From: Cytophagaceae bacterium | GTDB taxonomy: Bacteria; Bacteroidota; Bacteroidia; Cytophagales; Flexibacteraceae | Assembly: GCA_947441055.1 (NCBI GenBank) | Contig: CANETC010000005.1 | Span: 1 to 41,321 of the forward strand | Length of the DNA stretch: 41,321 nt | Direction of reading: 5' to 3' | Shown: positions 15,428 to 23,949 of the stretch, in pieces | How the letters are laid out: every line of letters starts with the position of its first letter | Position numbering within the stretch: the stretch's first letter is position 1 | The notes under the pieces: generated by a model | Database searches by the model: none | The model's input: the letters and a program-made list of their open reading frames with translations, nothing else | What the model was told of the DNA's origin: nothing | Translations under genes and position numbers: made by a program

Positions 15428-16301
15428 TTTTCCGGCTCAAGCATTGTCATTTTCCCCTCCCAGGCCTTTTTCGATTAAGACCTCTACTGGCTTGATTGAC
15501 CTATCGCAAGCATTGGTGATGGGCATACTGAATTTAAGTCCCGATTCATTCTTCGCAGGAAGCAGATTGAATGATGAGAAAGAACTTCTTTCTACGGCGG
15601 AAAGAATGTTGGAGGAAGGTGCCGGCATTCTTGACATCGGCGCAATGTCGTCGAGGCCCGGAGCTCAGGAAATTTCCGAACAGGAAGAAATCCAAATTCT
15701 GACTCCGGGAATTCGTGCCATCAGAAAGAAATTTCCTAAGGCCATTTTATCTGCTGATGTTTTTCGGCCAAATGTGGCAGAAGCCGCTCTTTCTGAAGGG
15801 GCTGATATCATCAACGACATCAGGGGATCCAATGCTGAGGAAAAACTTTTATCCGTTGTGGCCCGCCACAAAGCCCCGTACATGCTCATGCACAGCAGGG
15901 GATTTTTCGCCGAAATGCACCGGGCAAATACTTACGAAAATGTTGCGGTGGAAATTGCTTCCGAACTTCAGCAAGCGATTTTCCGTGCGCGGGAAGCTGG
16001 CATTACCGATGTAATCGCCGATCCCGGTTTCGGCTTCAGTAAAAATCCGGAACAGAACTTTGCGCTGTTGAGAGAACTGCGTTATCTCGAAATTCTCGAT
16101 TGCCCAATATTGATTGGAATTTCAAGAAAATCAATGATTTACAGGGCGCTTAATTGTAGTCCCGAAGAGTCCCTGAACGGAAGCACTGCGCTGCATATGG
16201 CCGCACTTGTTCAGGGTGTTCACATTTTACGGGTGCATGATGTAAAACCTGCCGCAGAAACCATCCGGCTATTTTCAAAGCTATGTTTACAGGAATCGTA
16301 G
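15420..16301 (+). CDS. folP: Dihydropteroate synthase
   Basis: It condenses p-aminobenzoate with dihydropterin pyrophosphate in folate synthesis. Family motifs are MGILNLSPDSFF, ILDIGAMSSRPGA, AILSADVFRPNVAEAAL, DIINDIRGS, VIADPGFGFSKNPEQN, LIGISRKSMI and ILRVHDVKPAAE. Two small departures stand out: SADVF where SVDTF is usual, and GFGFSKN where GFGFGKT is usual. The 293 residues are normal. Its start overlaps the mutase subunit gene by 8 nt and its 3' end overlaps ribE by 19 nt, so the three genes are very likely translated from one mRNA. It sits with FolE (32981-33661) in the same chromosomal neighbourhood but not the same operon. Confidence 0.95.
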   Translation: MPDFPAQALSFSPPRPFSIKTSTGLIDLSQALVMGILNLSPDSFFAGSRLNDEKELLSTAERMLEEGAGILDIGAMSSRPGAQEISEQEEIQILTPGIRAIRKKFPKAILSADVFRPNVAEAALSEGADIINDIRGSNAEEKLLSVVARHKAPYMLMHSRGFFAEMHRANTYENVAVEIASELQQAIFRAREAGITDVIADPGFGFSKNPEQNFALLRELRYLEILDCPILIGISRKSMIYRALNCSPEESLNGSTALHMAALVQGVHILRVHDVKPAAETIRLFSKLCLQES

Positions 16302-16879
16302 AAGGAAGCGCAATCGTTAGGGAACTAATTCCGCAAGATGGGAATTTACATATCCTCCTCCGGTGCGACTTTCAGAATGAACTCAAAGTTGACCAAAGCC
16401 TAAGCCATAATGGTGTTTGCCTTACGGTTACCAATTTGAATTCTGAAGGCTATCAGGTAACTGCCATTGCAGAAACCCTGACCAAAACAAATCTGGGGAA
16501 TTTAAAACCGGGAGATACCCTGAATCTGGAAAGGTGCATGCCGGCCCATGGCAGATTCGACGGACATATTGTACAAGGACATGTAGATTGTTTAGGTGTT
16601 TGTACCAAAGTTCTTGAAGACAGTGGTTCTTGGCGCTACTGGTTTTCTCATCCTTCAGCGTTCAATGAACTCACGGTTGAAAAGGGTTCCATTTGCGTGA
16701 ATGGCGTAAGCCTGACAGTGGTTGATTCAAACCCCGAAGAATTTTCAGTTGCCATTATTCCCTACACTTGGGAACACACAAATTTCAGGTTTTTAAAGGT
16801 TGGCGACTCCGTGAATCTGGAGTTCGACATCCTTGGGAAATACATGAAAAAGATGCTTGGAAATAGAATGGTCGTTTAG
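16283..16879 (+). CDS. ribE: Riboflavin synthase, alpha subunit
   Basis: It dismutates two 6,7-dimethyl-8-ribityllumazine molecules to riboflavin. The diagnostic N-terminus MFTGIVEG is followed by two lumazine-binding repeats. The first has DQSLSHNGVCLTV and the second, about 97 residues later, GSICVNGVSLTVVD. HGRFDGHIVQGHVD lies between them. Length 198 is standard. The ATG lies within folP (19-nt overlap). The stop is TAG, 10 nt from the convergent minus-strand stop at 16890. I see no FMN riboswitch upstream, so flavin control would have to act elsewhere. Confidence 0.97.
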   Translation: MFTGIVEGSAIVRELIPQDGNLHILLRCDFQNELKVDQSLSHNGVCLTVTNLNSEGYQVTAIAETLTKTNLGNLKPGDTLNLERCMPAHGRFDGHIVQGHVDCLGVCTKVLEDSGSWRYWFSHPSAFNELTVEKGSICVNGVSLTVVDSNPEEFSVAIIPYTWEHTNFRFLKVGDSVNLEFDILGKYMKKMLGNRMVV

Positions 16880-16889
16880 CTCCGGAATA

Positions 16890-18479
16890 TTATTCCACGG
16901 ATTCTACCGGCACCTCTGGCTTCACAAATATTTTTGGACTGAGTTTCAAATCCTCATTGAGGCCTTGACCGGCAACCCTCGGAAAAAGAATCCGGAAATT
17001 GCCTTCCATCATCTTTTCTCCCGTGTTAAAAGAAACATTGTAATTGACTCCAGCTACAAAATCTGCCTTGAATTTTCCTAAAGAATCTGTGGTAACTGTG
17101 ATGTTCTGGAAATTCTCAGCATCCTCAAAAAGTAGTTTTGTATTGGCAATGGGATCGCCAACATCATCCACCAATTTTCCTCCACCCTTGACAATCTCCG
17201 TACGACGCACCCGGTAGATATCAGCCAATCCTTTGCTCGAACCCCTCACCGAAGAAATGTAATGTGCTCCGGTATCTGTTTTGCTAATATAGAAGTATAA
17301 ATCGTTGTTGGCCGTGTTGTATGGAAAACCAATGTTCACTGGAACGCCCCAAACTCCTTCCTTGTTCTTTTTTGATTTGTAGATGTCATATTGACCCAAA
17401 CCCTTGTCGGATTTTGAAGAGAAATAAAGGGTGCTGTCATTTACCAGAAATGGAGAACCTTCTTCGCGGTTGGTATTGATGTTCTTTCCAAGGGAAACTG
17501 GCACAGACCATTTTTCAACTTTGTCGTCGTAGCGGCTGGAGTACAGGTCATTCTGAAAATAATTTGTATTTCCATCCATGGTGAAAATGCAGGTTTTCAA
17601 ATCATCCAGAAAGAAAATATCACCAGTAAAAAACCTTGGATCGGGCTCAATCGGAATCTGATAAGGCGTCTTGAAAACCCCATCTGCATAATCAGAAACA
17701 TACAAATGGGCCTTGTCTTGCACAATTTTATACAGCAAAAGTTTACTGTCGTTGTTGATTAGCTGTATGGCCACGAAATCATTGTCGCGATTACGACCCT
17801 CATTGAGCTTGATCGGCGCGGACCGAGACCAGGAACCATCTTCTTGTTTCCGGCAAATAAAAATTTTCTCCTTGTATTCACCGTCATCAAAAAGCTTTTC
17901 ATCCATAAAACCTTTTTTTCTGCTGCTCAAAACCATCGTCTGCCCATCGAAAGTAATCATTGGGTGAAACTCAGAATAGGGTGAATTAATACCTGGGCCC
18001 ATATTCTCAATGATGAAGGGCTGAAGCGTGTTAAATGTTATTGTCTTGGCAAATTCAATATGTTTGAGATAAGAAGCTGCTTCATTCTGGAAAGTTTTGT
18101 CAACAGGGAACACATCCATGTATTGCTCGAGATACACTGCCGCAGAATCCCATTGTTCATTCTGCAAAAATGACCGGCCGAGCCAATAGCTTAGGTAGTT
18201 GTCTGTTTTTCCAGCAGCCCTGGCAGTCTGCAAATGAAAAATGGCGCGTTTTCCAACTCCAAGCCGGCATGCGCAAATACCCGCTTTGTAAGACACATCC
18301 CGGTCAAACTTGATGTTCACCAGATAGTCTTCAAAGCCTACAAATGCATTTCTGTAATCCTTGTCTAAAAAATAATTTTCAGCGGAAATAATACTTATGC
18401 CTTCCACCTGGGCTTGCAAAAAGCCGCCTGTAGAAAGGAAAAATGAGCATGCAAGCAAAAAAAGACAAACCTTACGCAT
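16890..18479 (-). CDS. Exported TPR and PD40 beta-propeller protein
   Basis: About 529 residues from the ATG at 18479, which starts a signal peptide (MRKVCLFLLACSFFLSTGGFLQAQ). The ORF start at 18524 adds 15 non-conserved residues. TPR-like helices follow (SAENYFLDKDYRNAFVGFEDYL, LGRSFLQNEQWDSAAVYLEQY). Then come PD40/WD40-like beta-propeller repeats with the tell-tale phrases FHPMITFDGQTMVLSSRKKG, EEGSPFLVNDSTLYFSSKSDKGLGQYDIYKS and NNDLYFYISK. A C-terminal carboxypeptidase-regulatory-like beta domain (GGGKLVDDVGDPIANTKLLF) closes it. The same order plus an OmpA domain defines PorE-like proteins of T9SS; here OmpA is missing. Likely periplasmic. It is next to a T9SS cargo, the M14 peptidase. 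Role unknown. Confidence 0.8.
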   Translation of the reverse strand: MRKVCLFLLACSFFLSTGGFLQAQVEGISIISAENYFLDKDYRNAFVGFEDYLVNIKFDRDVSYKAGICACRLGVGKRAIFHLQTARAAGKTDNYLSYWLGRSFLQNEQWDSAAVYLEQYMDVFPVDKTFQNEAASYLKHIEFAKTITFNTLQPFIIENMGPGINSPYSEFHPMITFDGQTMVLSSRKKGFMDEKLFDDGEYKEKIFICRKQEDGSWSRSAPIKLNEGRNRDNDFVAIQLINNDSKLLLYKIVQDKAHLYVSDYADGVFKTPYQIPIEPDPRFFTGDIFFLDDLKTCIFTMDGNTNYFQNDLYSSRYDDKVEKWSVPVSLGKNINTNREEGSPFLVNDSTLYFSSKSDKGLGQYDIYKSKKNKEGVWGVPVNIGFPYNTANNDLYFYISKTDTGAHYISSVRGSSKGLADIYRVRRTEIVKGGGKLVDDVGDPIANTKLLFEDAENFQNITVTTDSLGKFKADFVAGVNYNVSFNTGEKMMEGNFRILFPRVAGQGLNEDLKLSPKIFVKPEVPVESVE

Positions 18480-18629
18480 TGTGGTGGGCTGAGGAATAGA
18501 CCAAGTTTCAGAATCTATATACAATTAAGCAGGTGCAAGGTAAGCAAGGCTTTGCCTCAGCACAAACAAAGTTTATCCTTATGTTTACGAAATGGCAAGA
18601 TTTTATCATTAAGACAATTTGCCGAGACA

Positions 18630-21068
18630 TTATTGAACAAGCCATCTGCTTCTGGCAATTCCGCCCGAAGCATCAACAGCTTCCACAAAATAACATCCCG
18701 GAGCAAGGGAATTGGCCGAAATGGAATTGCTTCCTTCGTTCAAATTTGTTTTCAAAACCACTTTTCCTGCGGCGTCGAAAATCTGAAGTCGGGCGGACTT
18801 TCCTTCAGAACCAATTAATTTAAAATCGGCCTTTGAAGTACCTGGATTTGGAACAATTTGTAGGACAAGTCCGGAATTGCTCACATTGTCTTTCACCGAA
18901 GTAATCACATTTGCAATCCGGATACGGATGTTGTCAACCCCAAATCCCCAGTCTTCGGTGAAATCATCCGAACGGAAATTAAAGCGAACCCAAATTCGAT
19001 TTCCAAGAAAATCATGGAGGTCAATTATTTCCTTTCTCCATGAATCTTGATTGCCATCCCAGACTGGAATGATGGTGTCGTAACCTGCCTGCGCAGAGAA
19101 AGGCGAACTCGGTTTGGTTTTGTCTGTGCAAATGTTAATCCAGGTAGCACCAGAATCAGTTGACAATGAAAGTGAAGCCAGGTCAAAATTTTTCTCCACC
19201 CTGAACTTTGTCCAGAAACTCATTTCTGCAGAACGGATATTTGATGACCTCAAGTCAAATGGTTTTACCCGTCGAAAGGAATTCCGGGTTCCTGGTGCAT
19301 AATTTCCTTCACTGGTTTTCAGGTAACCACTGCCTTCCTGTGGGCCATCAGCAGAAATAACCCATGCACCTTGCCAGTTGCCAGGATTGTCACAATTATC
19401 CCGTAACAAGTCATCTGAATATGGATTTCCACCAAAATGGAAAATTGTATCTACACTTGTAAACACTTGATTGTTGATGCTGACTTCCCAGGAAACCCTA
19501 TCCGGATTTAACATCGCGAGATCATCATTTGGAATCATTATACTGTCGATAATGGTCTGACCCGGTGACAGGTTCGAATACGATTTGGTAACAGGCAAAA
19601 GTCCGTCAGCACCAAGGCCAAATGGTTTAAAGGTTACATCAAAATTGACCGGCTGAGCGTTCCAACCAATCCGGGAAACTTTGTATAAAATTCTGGATGG
19701 CCCGATTGTAACCGTATATCCGGGATGAAAAAATACCCCTGTTGTATCCATAATTGAAATCATGGGATGAAGCGCTCGAACGGCAGAAAGGTTTTGGTGT
19801 ACATTTTTGAGACAAAGCGGAAGAATTTCATCTTGTGTTGGCCAGAATTCTTCCCCAACCTCCGGCGTCATTGCCAGAATTTCCGGCTTTTCGGTGAAGG
19901 TTGCATACATATAATCATCAGAACATCCATTGCTGTTGTAATTGAGTACTTCAAGGCCAGTTCCGGTTCGGTAGTTATTTTCCTTGATAAATTCTTTGGC
20001 AAGCGATTTAAAAATTGCAGCATCCTCACAAATCAAATCGCCATCATAGCCCCATGGGTGAAGCAAAAGGTTTGCATAAGTATGGTAATTAAGCGCCACT
20101 TTAAAATTGTGGCTTTCGCAAAATGATTTCATTCCTTTCGTTTCGGGTTCGGAAAATCCAACGGTTCCACGATAAGTATCATCACCGGTATTGGGACTTG
20201 AGCCAAAGTCGTCAACACCCCATCTGTGGCCGTAATTTCTGTTAAGGTCTACCCCAAAATTACCATCCTTATTGTCGCGGCGATTTTTACGCCACATTCC
20301 ACCTCCATTGGGTTCAGTCTCAAAATTATACGCATATCCATCAGGATTTAAGCAAGGCACAAAATATAAGTCACTGTTGTTTAGTAAAGATTTTATTTCC
20401 CCATTACTTGAATAATTCTCAAGCATATACCACATAAAAAAAATCAGCTGATGCATGCCAACAGGCTCCCGCGCATGATGAACCGCCGTAAATAATCCCT
20501 GCGGTTCTTCCGGTTCCACAAGCTCCGGATTATCCGTGATGCGAACAAAATAAACCGTGCTGTCGTTTTCGGTTATGGAAGTATCCAAAGGAAGGCGCAT
20601 GCTAATGAGATTAGGATATTTAATCCTCATTGAATCAAGGTGCTGCAGCATTTCCCTGTAAGTGAGGTGACCGCCCATGCTGCCGTATTTCCAGTTTGCC
20701 GGTATTTTGTACTTGCCCACACCATTGCAGACTGGGTCAGAATAATCCTGAAGGATTGCCTTGCTTTCTCTTACTGATGCATTCCTTTTGAGGAAGTCTT
20801 CTGTCATGTTCTGAACCAGAATTTCAGTCTGAAATCCTGCAGCGCGAATTTTACGAAGTTCGGAAGATGAAAATGCTGAGACAAACCACTTACCAGATTT
20901 TAACTGCCCATGGTCGGTTTCCACACCAAGTGCGGCAAGATCCCGCATGGAATGGCCTGCGTTAAAATGAATTTTGGCCTTTGACCAAATCTCTTTTTTG
21001 CTTTGAGAAAACGCGTTAATCGAAAATAAGGCGACAAAAAATAAGGCCACAAAAATCCTGAACATCAC
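18630..21068 (-). CDS. Secreted M14 zinc carboxypeptidase with T9SS type A sorting domain
   Basis: An 812-residue exported metallopeptidase. After a signal peptide (FRIFVALFFVALFSINAFSQ) comes a propeptide-like region, then the M14 domain. The zinc ligands are H198 and E201 (HHAREP) and H329 (ALNYHTYANL), with substrate-binding VDLNRNY (R277) and the catalytic Glu in MTPEVGEEF (E403). Beta-rich modules follow, including a SDDFTEDWGFGVDNIRIRI jelly-roll-type region. The last ~75 residues (VPNPGTSKADFKL, then LQIFDAAGKVVLKTNL, ending LAPGCYFVEA and RWLVQ) form a type A sorting domain, so it should cross the outer membrane by T9SS. It cleaves C-terminal residues from peptides. It opens 111 bp from the divergent permease gene. 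Confidence 0.93.
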   Translation of the reverse strand: MMFRIFVALFFVALFSINAFSQSKKEIWSKAKIHFNAGHSMRDLAALGVETDHGQLKSGKWFVSAFSSSELRKIRAAGFQTEILVQNMTEDFLKRNASVRESKAILQDYSDPVCNGVGKYKIPANWKYGSMGGHLTYREMLQHLDSMRIKYPNLISMRLPLDTSITENDSTVYFVRITDNPELVEPEEPQGLFTAVHHAREPVGMHQLIFFMWYMLENYSSNGEIKSLLNNSDLYFVPCLNPDGYAYNFETEPNGGGMWRKNRRDNKDGNFGVDLNRNYGHRWGVDDFGSSPNTGDDTYRGTVGFSEPETKGMKSFCESHNFKVALNYHTYANLLLHPWGYDGDLICEDAAIFKSLAKEFIKENNYRTGTGLEVLNYNSNGCSDDYMYATFTEKPEILAMTPEVGEEFWPTQDEILPLCLKNVHQNLSAVRALHPMISIMDTTGVFFHPGYTVTIGPSRILYKVSRIGWNAQPVNFDVTFKPFGLGADGLLPVTKSYSNLSPGQTIIDSIMIPNDDLAMLNPDRVSWEVSINNQVFTSVDTIFHFGGNPYSDDLLRDNCDNPGNWQGAWVISADGPQEGSGYLKTSEGNYAPGTRNSFRRVKPFDLRSSNIRSAEMSFWTKFRVEKNFDLASLSLSTDSGATWINICTDKTKPSSPFSAQAGYDTIIPVWDGNQDSWRKEIIDLHDFLGNRIWVRFNFRSDDFTEDWGFGVDNIRIRIANVITSVKDNVSNSGLVLQIVPNPGTSKADFKLIGSEGKSARLQIFDAAGKVVLKTNLNEGSNSISANSLAPGCYFVEAVDASGGIARSRWLVQ

Positions 21069-21179
21069 TTGATCAATTTGGTTGGAGTTGTAAATAAAAG
21101 CAGTTCAGTTGAAATGCGAGAAGAAAAATCTTGCCTGCTTATTTTAAATTTCTGCTTTTTGCCTTTTGAAGATGCAACA

Positions 21180-22571
21180 ATGGAACAGCAGAATTTAGAA
21201 AAGCACGAAAGCGGATTATTGAGAAGATTGGGGCCAGGAACGGCATTTCTGCTCGTTGTAAGTTCAATGGTGGGATCGGGAGTTTTTAAGAAAGTGGCCC
21301 CAATGGCACACGATACCGGATCTTCTTTCTGGATTCTTCTTTGCTGGATTCTGGCGGGCTTGGTTTCTTGGTTTGGCGCTTTAAGCAATGCAGAAGTGGC
21401 CGCACAAATTGCAGAACCTGGCGGCCAGTATCAGTATTTCAGGAAAATCTTTGGCAAACCGCTGGCCTTCCTTTATGGTTGGACAGGTTTCGCAGTGGTG
21501 CAATCGGCAACAGCAGCATCTGTATCCTATGTATTTGCAGAATCTGTAAATACCCTGATCGGCCTACCTGAATTCTCTTTCGGGGGCATCGAAAATCTAT
21601 CGGTAAAACTTCTTACCGTGGCTGTACTTTGGGCCATTACCACGGTGAATTTATTTGGGGTTCAGCAAGGCGAGAAAATCAACAACATCCTCACAAGCCT
21701 GGTTATCGTTGCCATTATTGGCATCACAATCATGTGTTTTACAATGGGTAAAGGCGATTTCAGCCATTTTTCCCGAACAGAATCAAATGGAAATTTTCCC
21801 GGATTTGGAGCCATTTTTCTTGGCATGATGTCGGCATTCTGGGCCTATGAAGGATGGAACAACCTTGGCTTTCTTGCAGGTGAAATAAAAAATCCTACAC
21901 GGAATGTGCCTTTATCATTGGCAGGAGGCGTTGGCTTTGTCATGCTGATGTATGTGGCCATCAATGCCTCATACCTTTATGCTTTTCCAATCACGGAATT
22001 TAGCCGGATCTACGACGAAGGAAATTCCATCGCGGCTGTGGAAGTTATCCGGTCTTTCCTTGGTCCGGCAGGAAGTGCTATTATTCTGATTGTTATCATG
22101 GTGGCAACTTTCGGGAGCGCCAACAACACCCTGATGTCGGCTGCCCGCGTTTATTTTGCCATGGCCCGGGATGGAGTTTTTTTCCGCAAAGCAGCCCACT
22201 GTGACCCAGTTTATAATGTGCCTACTTATGCCCTTATTTTCCAGGCAGTATGGGCTTCTGTGCTCGTTTTCTCTGGCAGCTTCGACCAATTGACAGACAT
22301 GTTGATTTTTGCAGCCTTCATTTTTTATGGCCTTGGAGCCGTTGCCTTGTTCGTTCTTAGAAAACGGAATGCAGGCTTACCACGCAGTTTCTCCGTTCCG
22401 CTCTATCCCTTTGTTCCCGGCTTATTCATCCTTTTTAGCATAGGTCTTGTGATCAATTCAATTCTGGAAAGGCCCATGGAATCTGCGACAGGACTTCTGC
22501 TCATGTTCAGCGGAATTCCATTTTATTTTTACTGGACAAAAATGCAGGACAAATCAGCTTCCGAAAAATAG
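21180..22571 (+). CDS. Amino acid permease, APC superfamily (LAT-like)
   Basis: A 463-residue inner-membrane transporter with about 12 predicted helices. The first helix holds the APC signature FLLVVSSMVGSGVFKKVAPM; later segments include AEPGGQYQYFRKIFGKPLAFLYGW, SAFWAYEGWNNLGFLAGEIKNPTRNVP and FGSANNTLMSAARVYFAMARDGVFF. Those phrases are typical of the LAT/APA exchangers rather than GABA-type permeases. The substrate cannot be read from sequence. I chose the ATG at 21180 because the similarity begins there and an upstream start (21069) would add 37 non-family residues. It converges with menA, with the two coding ends overlapping by 18 nt. A TAG codon ends it. Confidence 0.92.
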   Translation: MEQQNLEKHESGLLRRLGPGTAFLLVVSSMVGSGVFKKVAPMAHDTGSSFWILLCWILAGLVSWFGALSNAEVAAQIAEPGGQYQYFRKIFGKPLAFLYGWTGFAVVQSATAASVSYVFAESVNTLIGLPEFSFGGIENLSVKLLTVAVLWAITTVNLFGVQQGEKINNILTSLVIVAIIGITIMCFTMGKGDFSHFSRTESNGNFPGFGAIFLGMMSAFWAYEGWNNLGFLAGEIKNPTRNVPLSLAGGVGFVMLMYVAINASYLYAFPITEFSRIYDEGNSIAAVEVIRSFLGPAGSAIILIVIMVATFGSANNTLMSAARVYFAMARDGVFFRKAAHCDPVYNVPTYALIFQAVWASVLVFSGSFDQLTDMLIFAAFIFYGLGAVALFVLRKRNAGLPRSFSVPLYPFVPGLFILFSIGLVINSILERPMESATGLLLMFSGIPFYFYWTKMQDKSASEK

Positions 22572-23477
22572 TTTGAATAAAGCCATTCCAATTACAGCAA
22601 AGAAAGTTCCCAATGCCTGAGGCTTCAGCAGAAGATCCAGACTCACATAATCCTTGTTCTTTAAAACCTGAGGCAGGGTTTTCAACATGAGCAGGCAACC
22701 CGGAAAGGCACCTAAAACCCAGACAGCATTTTTAAAAAGAGCAAATACCAGTAAAAGCAGAATGCCCCCAAGCACCAAAGCAAAATGGTAAATGCGGGCA
22801 TTCACAGGGCCAAGAATAATCGGAAGTGTCCTTTTGCCTGCCAAAGAATCTGATTCAACATCACGCATGTTGTTCAGATTCATCACAGCGGTACTCCAGA
22901 AACCCAAAGCAGCTGCAGGAAGAATTTCCAAAACCGAAAACTCCTTCGCTTGTAGCCACGAAGCACCCAAAACTGCAACCAATCCAAAAAAAACAAACAC
23001 TGCCAAATCACCCAAGGCCCTGTAACCATAAGGCTTTTTTCCATTGGTATAAAAATAGGCGGCCGCAATGCATATAAGTCCAGTTACAAAAAGAGGGATC
23101 GCAGCATGCCAATCGTCTCGGAAAGCCATCCAAAGAAGACAAATACCAGAAGCCAAGCTGGCTAATGCCAGGATTCCAACGGCAGTTCGCATTTCTTCCC
23201 GAGAAATGGCTCCACTTTGAACCGCTCTTTTCGGTCCTTTGCGGTGCCCACTATCGGCACCATGAATGCTGTCGCCGAGGTCATTCGCAAGATTCGACAT
23301 CACCTGAAGGAAAGTTGTGGTAATCATTCCAAAAACAAGAATTTCCCAGCGGAAACCAAACTCTCCAAAATGGAGCAAATTCCCCATACCAATTGCGGCC
23401 AAAGCCAAAGGCAATGTCCTGAGCCTTACTGCACTTATCCATGCACTTACCTTATTCTGCCCCTCATCAATAATCAT
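22554..23477 (-). CDS. menA: 1,4-dihydroxy-2-naphthoate polyprenyltransferase
   Basis: It attaches the prenyl chain to 1,4-dihydroxy-2-naphthoate to make demethylmenaquinone, in the inner membrane. This 307-residue UbiA-superfamily protein has the MenA start AWISAVRLRTLPLALAAIGMG, the first Asp-rich motif NLANDLGDSIHGAD and the second NNMRDVESDSLAGKRTL, and about nine hydrophobic helices. GPKRAVQSGAIS is also a MenA-specific phrase. The gene implies menaquinone as the respiratory quinone, the rule in Bacteroidota. No other men gene is adjacent. Its 3' end overlaps the convergent permease by 18 nt. It begins 230 bp before the small ORF at 23708, with a divergent intergenic region between. Confidence 0.95.
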   Translation of the reverse strand: MIIDEGQNKVSAWISAVRLRTLPLALAAIGMGNLLHFGEFGFRWEILVFGMITTTFLQVMSNLANDLGDSIHGADSGHRKGPKRAVQSGAISREEMRTAVGILALASLASGICLLWMAFRDDWHAAIPLFVTGLICIAAAYFYTNGKKPYGYRALGDLAVFVFFGLVAVLGASWLQAKEFSVLEILPAAALGFWSTAVMNLNNMRDVESDSLAGKRTLPIILGPVNARIYHFALVLGGILLLLVFALFKNAVWVLGAFPGCLLMLKTLPQVLKNKDYVSLDLLLKPQALGTFFAVIGMALFKLFFGS

Positions 23478-23639
23478 CGTGCAAGATTACCTTAAAAACC
23501 ACCTTGATGTAAATCATAACATGCAGATAACAGCAAAAATCAGACAAATGATTATAACTTGTTGAGAAACAATAATTCATCATAGAAATTATTCGAAAGG
23601 ATGTTATTCGAAATCAAAACACAATCTAAAATTTCTGCT

Positions 23640-23647
23640 TAGCTTTG
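23640..23647 (+). promoter_or_regulatory. Possible -7 box upstream of the 69-residue ORF and obgE
   Basis: TAGCTTTG is an exact TAnnTTTG match 61 nt before the ATG at 23708. No TTG is visible at -33, so support is partial. The remaining intergenic bases 23478-23639 are AT-rich and show nothing else that I can name. Confidence 0.35.
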
Positions 23648-23707
23648 TGCTCGAAAGTCATTTACATTAATAGTGGTTTGACGGATTTTTTGAAATAGTT
23701 CGGCACA

Positions 23708-23917
23708 ATGAAGTCATCAATTAAAGGTCATTTTTTGTCTATTAAAGACAACACACGCTTTGCTCTTTTTGTTTGCTCTGCATTTTTATTGCTGGGGTTG
23801 GGTATGGTTAATAAATCAAAATCTTTCCCTTTTCTACTGGATGAAAAGTTCAAACAAATGGAAAGTCCGTCTGGCCAAAAACAGGCTATGCAAATTTCCG
23901 AGTCGAACAAGGCTTAA
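23708..23917 (+). CDS. Small single-helix membrane protein, hypothetical
   Basis: A 69-codon ORF with ATG, a basic N-terminus (MKSSIKGHFLSIKDNTR), one hydrophobic stretch (FALFVCSAFLLLGLGMVNKS, about residues 18-37) and a polar tail. It is on the same strand as obgE and 32 bp before it, and a candidate -7 box lies upstream, so it could be a small inner-membrane protein or the leader of that operon. The antisense ORF in the same place is equally short, and I do not recognise the sequence. Treat as provisional. Confidence 0.4.
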   Translation: MKSSIKGHFLSIKDNTRFALFVCSAFLLLGLGMVNKSKSFPFLLDEKFKQMESPSGQKQAMQISESNKA

Positions 23918-23949
23918 GGCCCGTATCTTTACGGCCACATCCCAATTGA

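Noticed and set aside
21069-21179. N-terminal extension of the amino-acid permease
   Set aside because: The extra residues do not resemble a permease and overlap the likely divergent promoter region.
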